From: Pseudomonadales bacterium
Lineage (GTDB): Bacteria > Pseudomonadota > Gammaproteobacteria > Pseudomonadales > Azotimanducaceae
Direction: 5' to 3'
NCBI GenBank assembly: GCA_022448765.1
Contig: JAKUTI010000063.1
Location: 1 to 5,900 of the forward strand
Length of the DNA stretch: 5,900 nucleotides
This document shows, piece after piece, positions 1 through 4,795 of the stretch. The stretch's first letter is position 1, and every line of letters begins with the position of its first letter. Below the pieces are notes generated by a model, which saw only the letters and a program-made list of their open reading frames with translations, did no database searches and was not told where the DNA came from. Made by a program: the position numbers and the translations under genes.

Positions 1-526
1 TATGCTGGGGGGAATCCGTTTGTGGACCACGAACGGCCAAACCGTCGCGTTCGTTGGATCGTCGGGTGTGGGTAAATCGACGTTGCTGAACACCCTGGCA
101 GGTCGAGAAATTCAGCCAACTGAAAGGATTAGAGAAGACGATTCCAAAGGCCGGCACACGACCACGCACCGATCCATACACCGGATTGAACAGGGCGGGT
201 TATTGATGGACGTGCCTGGCATCAGGGAGCTTGCGCTTGCCGAAGCAACGGACGGGATCGCGGCGGCCTTTGAGGACATCGAGAGCCTTGCAATCCACTG
301 TCGATTCGCGAACTGCATCCACGAAACGGAACCCGGTTGTGCGGTGCAATTGGCGATTTCCGAGGGTGTGCTCGATCTGGAGAGGCTAGAACAGTTCAGA
401 AAGCTTCGGCGGGAAGAAGCGCGCAATTCGGCGTCGCTCAGTGAGCGCCGTGATACTGAGCGCAGAACGACGCAACGAAACCGACGTTTCGCGGAGGAAC
501 GAGAAAAGACCGGCCACGACGAATGA
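1..526 (+). CDS. rsgA: Ribosome small subunit-dependent GTPase A, C-terminal part (5' truncated by window edge)
   Basis: RsgA is a circularly permuted GTPase that binds the 30S subunit late in assembly and hydrolyses GTP to check maturation and release assembly factors; it acts in the cytoplasm. About 174 residues are visible. Numbering from the first in-frame Met (position 2), the P-loop GSSGVGKST is at residues 19-27, a GRHTTTHR G2/switch segment at 50-57, and the G3 motif DVPGIRE at 70-76 (more often DTPG or DSPG). The family's C-terminal zinc-binding motif follows, with C100, C105, H107 and C113. The last 45 or so residues form a charged, Arg-rich tail typical of longer RsgA versions. The OB-fold domain and the G4/G5 motifs, which precede the P-loop in this permuted family, must lie left of the window, so the Met at position 2 is internal and not the start. 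The gene converges on the carboxyltransferase gene, with 3 bp between stop codons. Confidence 0.93.
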   Translation, partial: MLGGIRLWTTNGQTVAFVGSSGVGKSTLLNTLAGREIQPTERIREDDSKGRHTTTHRSIHRIEQGGLLMDVPGIRELALAEATDGIAAAFEDIESLAIHCRFANCIHETEPGCAVQLAISEGVLDLERLEQFRKLRREEARNSASLSERRDTERRTTQRNRRFAEEREKTGHDE

Positions 527-529
527 ACG

Positions 530-2086
530 CTAGGGTCGATACAGAATAAGAGGGTCTCCAAGCTGTGTCGTGAGCACGCGTTGTGCATCGTCAACGAACT
601 CAGCCGCGACACTTCGGGTTTCGCGAGGATCGATGATGTCCTGGCCGGACACCTCCGCGGTTCGAAATGGCGAGGCGAGGGCGTTGAGGCGTGCTTCGAT
701 CTCTTTTAACTTGGCCTCTGGATCGTCCGCGCTATCGATTTCGCGACGATAGGCCGCCGAAGCTCCGCCGGTAATATGCATCGACCCCCACGCGGCCGAA
801 GGCCATGCGTAGCGCCTAAACATACCGGATGGGCGGTGATGGCACTGCCCTGCGACGCCGTAGAGCCGCCCGACGACGATGGTTAACCAAGGCATGCGAC
901 TCTGGCAGGTAATTGCTACCAGTGCTGCACCAGCACGTTCGATGCCAGCCTTTTCGGATTCTAATCCCACCATGAAACCGGGCTCGTCAGCGAAGCTGAT
1001 GATGGGCAAGTGAAACACATCGCATAGCTGCAAAAGACGAATCACTTTATTCCCCGCCGCGACGTCGGTAGCCCCACCGTGATGACGTGGATTGTTTGCC
1101 ATAACCCCAACGGGGAAACCGTTAACCCGTCCGAGCCCCGTAAGTCTGGCGCGGCCGTAGCGTGGCGAGATCTCGAAAAAAGACCCTTGATCGAGAACCA
1201 TTTCGACTAATTTACGAGCGTCGTATACCTGTCGCCTATCTCGCGGTATCAAGGACAGCAATTCTTCTTCGTGACGATCGGTGGGGTCGTCCGTTACATG
1301 GCGCGGGGGCATTTCGTGAACGTTTGATGGCAGATAGCCCAGAAATCGTTTGATTTGATCAAAGGCGTCTTCTTCGGTGTTGGCAAGGTTGTCGACCGAA
1401 CCGCTGATACGGGTGTGGATGTGTGGACCCCCAAGCTCCTCTTTGCTGATGTCGTAGCCCAAGGCGGCTTTAACCACGGGGGGGCCACCCGGAAATAGTT
1501 GGCTTGAGTCTTTAACCATCACGTTGAAATGGGCAAGACAGGCGTTGATCGCCGGCAACCCGGCGACAGACCCCATCACCGCGGATACCACGGGTACTCG
1601 GGAGAGAAGATCGACGTCAATCGTCGTCCCATGATTGCCATCGGGCAGATAGGTGCGGCCCATCTCTTCAAATCCGCGAACGCTGCCCCCGGCCGCATCA
1701 AGCAACCGAACATAGGGCAGACGCCATTGGCGAGCGCGTTCATTGGAAGGGAGCTCCGATCCCATGCCGCCGCCGGAACTAGCGGAACCGCCTCGGACGG
1801 TGAAATCTCCGGCGCTTAGAATGATCTTGCGCCCGTCCACCAACGCTGTCCCTTCAACTGAGCCACGCGGTATAAAGCTCTTCAACTCGCCTCGTTCGTT
1901 GTAGGTCGCGCTACCTGTTAAGGAGTGGAATTCTCGGAACCCGTTCGGGTCGACAAACTTATCTATCCGCTCTCGAACCGTTAGTTTCCCACGCTTGTGT
2001 TGGCGTTCGATCCCCTCCGAACCCCCCATCGCTTGGCGCAATTTGCGGCGATGACTGATCTCGTTAACTTCGTCTTTCCAGCTCAT
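530..2086 (-). CDS. Acyl-CoA carboxylase carboxyltransferase (beta) subunit, PccB-like
   Basis: This is a carboxyl_trans-family protein of 518 aa, the usual length for PccB-type subunits, which transfer CO2 from carboxybiotin to an acyl-CoA such as propionyl-CoA. Two crotonase-like halves are visible. The N-terminal half has LTVRERI (35-41), the oxyanion-hole region DAAGGSVRG (130-138), GSVAGLPA (172-179) and ELGGPHIHTRISG (217-229). The C-terminal half has a GGATD segment (337-341), FADEPGFMVGLE (365-376), GRLYGVAG (406-413, where classical PccB has GGAY), RYAWPSAAWGSM (425-436) and SPFRTAE plus IIDPRETR near the end. The ATG at 2086 is chosen because AGGGGAG lies 6 nt upstream and homology begins at MSWKDEV; the open frame extends upstream to 2221, but that stretch has no family similarity and overlaps arfB. 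No biotin carboxylase or biotin carrier gene is adjacent, so the substrate is unknown; propionyl-CoA or another short or branched acyl-CoA is possible. It is divergent from arfB. Confidence 0.9.
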   Translation of the reverse strand: MSWKDEVNEISHRRKLRQAMGGSEGIERQHKRGKLTVRERIDKFVDPNGFREFHSLTGSATYNERGELKSFIPRGSVEGTALVDGRKIILSAGDFTVRGGSASSGGGMGSELPSNERARQWRLPYVRLLDAAGGSVRGFEEMGRTYLPDGNHGTTIDVDLLSRVPVVSAVMGSVAGLPAINACLAHFNVMVKDSSQLFPGGPPVVKAALGYDISKEELGGPHIHTRISGSVDNLANTEEDAFDQIKRFLGYLPSNVHEMPPRHVTDDPTDRHEEELLSLIPRDRRQVYDARKLVEMVLDQGSFFEISPRYGRARLTGLGRVNGFPVGVMANNPRHHGGATDVAAGNKVIRLLQLCDVFHLPIISFADEPGFMVGLESEKAGIERAGAALVAITCQSRMPWLTIVVGRLYGVAGQCHHRPSGMFRRYAWPSAAWGSMHITGGASAAYRREIDSADDPEAKLKEIEARLNALASPFRTAEVSGQDIIDPRETRSVAAEFVDDAQRVLTTQLGDPLILYRP

Positions 2087-2092
2087 GTTGTT

Positions 2093-2099
2093 CTCCCCT
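2093..2099 (-). promoter_or_regulatory. Shine-Dalgarno site of the carboxyltransferase gene
   Basis: On the minus strand AGGGGAG ends 6 nt before the ATG at 2086. It decides the start against the longer open frame beginning at 2221, which lacks family similarity in its first 45 codons. Confidence 0.8.
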
Positions 2100-2108
2100 A
2101 AGGCGAGG

Positions 2109-2136
2109 ATTATCTTGCACCCTTCGGCGAAAACAA
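2109..2136 (-). promoter_or_regulatory. Probable sigma-70-type promoter for the carboxyltransferase gene
   Basis: On the minus strand there is a -10 hexamer GATAAT (2109-2114, five of six matches to TATAAT) and a -35-like TTGTTT (2131-2136, TTG core only), separated by 16 nt. The -10 lies 22 nt before the ATG at 2086, leaving a short leader that just contains the AGGGGAG ribosome binding site. The whole promoter fits in the 65-bp gap between two divergent genes. This is pattern reading only; the -35 is weak. Confidence 0.45.
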
Positions 2137-2151
2137 ACGTTTGGAACAGCG

Positions 2152-2571
2152 GTGACTGTCTACACGATGGCTGAACAACAGATTCCAGCGGAGGCGCTGA
2201 CGTGGAAGTTTGTGCGGTCAATGGGCCCAGGCGGCCAGAACGTCAACAAGGTCGCCACTGCGGCCGAGTTACGACTTGATCTCGGCGCCTGTTGTTTTTC
2301 GACGGCGTATCGAAAGCGATTGGAATCATGTGCGGGAAAACGCCTCAACGGGGCAGGGGAAATTGTTATTTTTGCACGAAGCCACCGCACGCAAGCGCGT
2401 AATCGGAAGGAAGCGATGGACCGCCTTCAAGGTCTTTTGTCGGAGGCAGGTCGGGTTGCAAAGAAGCGATTTAGAACGAAGCCGTCGCGGACAGCGGTTA
2501 ACGCAGGCATCCGGCGAAAACAACGTCTCAGGAAAAAAAAGCAGTTACGACGCAAGCCCGCGATCGAATAG
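2152..2571 (+). CDS. arfB: Peptidyl-tRNA hydrolase ArfB (ribosome rescue factor, YaeJ/ICT1-like)
   Basis: ArfB rescues ribosomes stalled on mRNAs lacking a stop codon. Its basic tail enters the empty mRNA channel and its GGQ motif hydrolyses the peptidyl-tRNA ester. Here the catalytic domain carries GPGGQNVNKV at 25-34 (GGQ at 27-29), followed by TAAELRLD and a release-factor-like core to about residue 90. Residues from about 103 to 136 form an Arg/Lys-rich tail including TKPSR, as expected for the channel-binding extension. The 139-aa length is normal (about 135-140). The start is taken as GTG at 2152: a GGAA element lies 5 nt upstream and the reading gives the short N-terminal strand before IPAEAL seen in relatives. 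The alternative is the ATG at 2167, which lacks a well-placed Shine-Dalgarno sequence but keeps the whole GGQ domain. The gene stands alone, divergent from the carboxyltransferase gene and converging on the Eis-like gene. Confidence 0.92.
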   Translation: MTVYTMAEQQIPAEALTWKFVRSMGPGGQNVNKVATAAELRLDLGACCFSTAYRKRLESCAGKRLNGAGEIVIFARSHRTQARNRKEAMDRLQGLLSEAGRVAKKRFRTKPSRTAVNAGIRRKQRLRKKKQLRRKPAIE

Positions 2572-2605
2572 TGGTCTGTGCTCAATAAGAGGAAAAGTTC
2601 AGAGC

Positions 2606-3820
2606 CTAGAAATGGTCGGGACAGTGCGGTGCGTGGCTAGTGGCGAACAAACGGTCTGCGGTATCGACAGCATCGTCCCCGCCTTTGACAAGACCCCACG
2701 CCCGCAGCTGCCTTGCGGAGCGAAAGCCGCTGTAAAGCGATGCGAGCGCTTTGGCCGACATTGTTAGGTCGGTCGACTCGCTTGATGAGACATGCGCGCC
2801 TTCGGTGGAGGCCTCGAGTTTGATCGTGCGATTGTTCCATGGCGTCAGTGAATCATCAGTCAAACCGATGGTGACTTCTCCGTCATTTGAATAGGCGCGG
2901 TCTTTGAGCGCGCGCTCCGCGTCGACAACGCGAAGCCAAAGCCCTTCATGATCGACGCTGTGAAGAAGACGCGGTTCGGCAAAAAGTTCGACCGCGGGGT
3001 CGTCGATGGCGGCTGTGCGGTACGACACTCGACCCACGAGGTCATGCCGCTTGAGCCACTCCCACATGGAGCGATAACTATCCATCGAAAGCCACGCCAT
3101 GTCCCGGACGATAATTTCCTGACCTCGGGTTGCGTGGTCCACTTTGTTTGCCCGGAGAGTGTAGATGACGTAACCGTCGCCATTGCCTCCCTCATCGAAA
3201 TGCACACCGGCGTGAACCGGCCCCTGCTCCTCGATTTCCTCCATTGCATTTTGCAACCACAGCGCCTTGCTTCGATGCAGATAGCAGATGCGATTCTTGA
3301 CGAAACGAATGTAGGTCGATTTGATGACATCGAATGCGTCCACGACGGGAAGGCGTTCGACATGGCCCGAACCCCAATCGCCGTCGTGGAAACCAATGTC
3401 CGTCGTGTCCACCTGGTACGAACGGAGCACCGTCGTCATCGCGTACCCGTAGCGTTGGTAGATTGCAGCTTGGGATGCCCAAAGGGCTGCCAGCGACTGA
3501 CCACGATCCCGCATATCGGCGAAAGCCTGGGTTTGAATGCGCCGTAGAAGACCTTGGCGTCGATGCTCGGGCTGAGTGCCGACCGTGGAGACGCCGGCGA
3601 GCGCAACGGCACTCCCGTTGGCGCGCATCGTGAATGGAATAGCGGTGAAACTGCACGCGAGCTTGCCGTCGACGACCGCGCAGAGAGTCCAGTCGGGTAG
3701 ATTAGCGGTCGCAACGACGTTGTCGGGGCCGTCGCCAAAACTACCCCCGTAGACGTAGCCGCCGAGCTCTCCCAACTGTCCCATCTCGCCAGCGGTAAGG
3801 GGACGTATTTCGATACTCAT
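2606..3820 (-). CDS. Eis-like GNAT N-acetyltransferase with C-terminal SCP2-like domain
   Basis: This 404-aa protein has the size and architecture of the Eis family: two GNAT-type regions followed by a sterol-carrier-protein-2-like domain. Eis of Mycobacterium tuberculosis acetylates several amines of aminoglycosides and a host protein lysine; the natural substrates of environmental members are mostly unknown. The acetyl-CoA-binding loop is visible as VGTQPEHRRQGLLRR (80-94), followed by AALWAS (111-116) and IYQRYGYA (120-127). Y126 lies in the GY element that holds the general-acid Tyr in Eis. The chain ends in Phe, consistent with the family's use of the C-terminal carboxylate as general base. 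The SCP2-like part spans roughly 280-400, including EGLWLRVVDAERAL. Its ATG overlaps the TGA of the upstream PEP-mutase-like gene (ATGA, 3817-3820), and GGAGAG lies 6 nt before the ATG, inside that gene, so translation is probably coupled. Family placement is firm; substrate, including any antibiotic, is not known. Confidence 0.88.
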   Translation of the reverse strand: MSIEIRPLTAGEMGQLGELGGYVYGGSFGDGPDNVVATANLPDWTLCAVVDGKLACSFTAIPFTMRANGSAVALAGVSTVGTQPEHRRQGLLRRIQTQAFADMRDRGQSLAALWASQAAIYQRYGYAMTTVLRSYQVDTTDIGFHDGDWGSGHVERLPVVDAFDVIKSTYIRFVKNRICYLHRSKALWLQNAMEEIEEQGPVHAGVHFDEGGNGDGYVIYTLRANKVDHATRGQEIIVRDMAWLSMDSYRSMWEWLKRHDLVGRVSYRTAAIDDPAVELFAEPRLLHSVDHEGLWLRVVDAERALKDRAYSNDGEVTIGLTDDSLTPWNNRTIKLEASTEGAHVSSSESTDLTMSAKALASLYSGFRSARQLRAWGLVKGGDDAVDTADRLFATSHAPHCPDHF

Positions 3821-4674
3821 GCGGGTCTCTCCGTTGTTCGATCTTCAATGTCGTAAAGCTCTTGGAGCCCAGCGATGTCGGGCAACAGTCGGTAGTGCTC
3901 AAGTGTTTCGGCACGATCCAACCCCGTGGTTCCCGATTGTTGGAATTGCTGGTACGCGGTTGCAATGGCCTTGACGGCTGCCGTTTGGGCGGTAAAAGGA
4001 TCGATAATTAAATCCCAACCCAAGGTTGCCCATTCTGATGGCAAGCGTGTGTCGAGCGAGGTGATTGTGGCCAGCGGCACCTCTAGGCGCCGAGGTGCTT
4101 CCTGCCACTCTGAATCGTTTGTTGGCATTAGCATGACTAAGTCTGCGCCGGCATCGGCGTAGGCGTTGCCGCGCTCAATCGCTTTTTCGAAGGATTCGTT
4201 ACGGACTGCACCCGTGCGCGCGATGATGACGAAATCCGCATCGGCGCGTGCGTCAACGGCGGCGCAGATTTTGTCGGTCATTTCGCCTATTTCGATAAGG
4301 TGTTCGATACCACGGTGGTGACTCACTCGTTTAGGCGCGACTTGATCTTCGATCTCGATACCAGCTGCACCAGCGGCCTCAATGACCTGCACGGTTCGGT
4401 ATGTGTGTACCGCATCACCGAACCCTACGCCGCCATCGACGATCACGGCAATGCCGGTGCGGGCGGTGACGTGCTGGGTGACATCAGCAATTTCGCTCAG
4501 TGTAAGCAGTGCTTCGCTGACGCCGTGCACAAATCCCAAGGCGCCGCCGCTAATGTAACCGGCGGAGAACCCAGCGTGCTCGGTAATACGACCGGTGAGT
4601 GCATCGAGCGTTAACGGTGCGAAGACGACGTTCTCTGACGCCAGGGCAAGTCTTAATTTCTGTCCGGGTGTCAT
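3817..4674 (-). CDS. Isocitrate lyase/PEP mutase superfamily protein with altered active site
   Basis: This 285-aa protein matches the usual length of the PEP mutase / 2-methylisocitrate lyase group, TIM-barrel enzymes that make or break C-C or P-C bonds next to a carboxylate. Family landmarks in order are DALTGRI (24-30), YISGGALG (40-47), IVDGGVGFGD (78-87), GIEIEDQ (105-111), PKRVSHH (114-120), VIIARTG (149-155) and AGADLVMLMP (175-184). Three usually conserved active-site positions differ. The second Asp of DADTGFG, a metal ligand, is Gly82. The Cys of KRCGH, essential in (methyl)isocitrate lyases, is Val117. The Asp of ARTDA is Gly155. A classical lyase is therefore unlikely; a different reaction, such as hydrolysis or decarboxylation of an oxo-acid, is inference. 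The start is the ATG at 4674, preceded 6 nt upstream by AGGGGA and matching the family's MTPGQ opening. An in-frame ATG at 4695 has its purine-rich sequence too close. It is the first gene of an operon with the Eis-like gene. Confidence 0.87.
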   Translation of the reverse strand: MTPGQKLRLALASENVVFAPLTLDALTGRITEHAGFSAGYISGGALGFVHGVSEALLTLSEIADVTQHVTARTGIAVIVDGGVGFGDAVHTYRTVQVIEAAGAAGIEIEDQVAPKRVSHHRGIEHLIEIGEMTDKICAAVDARADADFVIIARTGAVRNESFEKAIERGNAYADAGADLVMLMPTNDSEWQEAPRRLEVPLATITSLDTRLPSEWATLGWDLIIDPFTAQTAAVKAIATAYQQFQQSGTTGLDRAETLEHYRLLPDIAGLQELYDIEDRTTERPA

Positions 4675-4680
4675 TCGAGT

Positions 4681-4686
4681 TCCCCT
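4681..4686 (-). promoter_or_regulatory. Shine-Dalgarno site of the PEP-mutase-like gene
   Basis: AGGGGA on the minus strand lies 6 nt before the ATG at 4674. It favours that start over the in-frame ATG at 4695, whose own AGAGGAAG directly abuts the codon and so is badly spaced. Confidence 0.75.
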
Positions 4687-4783
4687 GCGGTTCATCTTCC
4701 TCTATAAGCGCGTGCCGGGCCAACGCTGACGCGGCGTTCTCCCGCGTAACTTTGGGTAAACGGTTATGCTGGGTCAATTGATT

Positions 4784-4789
4784 AGGGAA
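4784..4789 (+). promoter_or_regulatory. Shine-Dalgarno site of the serine hydrolase gene
   Basis: AGGGAA lies 6 nt before the ATG at 4796. This favours 4796 over the in-frame ATG at 4766, which has only a weak purine stretch before it and would add ten residues with no family similarity. Confidence 0.7.
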
Positions 4790-4795
4790 ATTATT

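Larger units (their letters stand above)
4675..4795. promoter_or_regulatory. Divergent intergenic region between the PEP-mutase-like and serine hydrolase genes
   Basis: This 121-bp gap must hold the promoters of both divergent units. A TATAGA element on the minus strand (4704-4709) could be a -10 for the operon, but no convincing -35 lies 16-18 nt upstream. On the plus strand TATGCT (4765-4770) is the only -10-like word noticed, again without a good -35. A short inverted repeat AACGC-N7-GCGTT (4722-4726 and 4734-4738) lies centrally and might be an operator, but five-base arms occur often by chance. Confidence 0.4.

Noticed and set aside
112..612. Minus-strand open frame of 166 codons opposite rsgA
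   Set aside because: Its product is Ser/Arg-rich without motifs, and it lies opposite the P-loop, G3 and zinc-motif coding of RsgA.
2087..2221. Possible 45-residue N-terminal extension of the carboxyltransferase
   Set aside because: It has no family similarity, overlaps the start of arfB, crosses the probable promoter, and the ATG at 2086 has an ideal ribosome binding site.
2533..2606. Possible intrinsic terminator for the Eis-like gene (T8 on the minus strand)
   Set aside because: The sequence before the T-run forms at most a three-base-pair stem, so there is no credible hairpin; the run is explained by lysine codons in arfB.
2210..2767. Plus-strand open frame of 185 codons overlapping arfB and the end of the Eis-like gene
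   Set aside because: It is a shadow in a different frame of arfB and antisense to the Eis-like gene, with low-complexity Arg/Ser-rich content and no recognisable domain.
2948..3547. Plus-strand open frame of 199 codons inside the Eis-like gene
   Set aside because: It is antisense to a clearly conserved protein, shows no domain of its own and has no good ribosome binding site noticed.
4675..4695. Upstream ATG at 4695 as start of the PEP-mutase-like gene
   Set aside because: Its purine-rich sequence abuts the codon directly, whereas the ATG at 4674 has AGGGGA with 6-nt spacing and matches the usual family N-terminus.
4766..4795. Upstream in-frame ATG at 4766 as start of the serine hydrolase
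   Set aside because: The added ten residues show no family match and the ribosome binding site is weaker than the AGGGAA before 4796.
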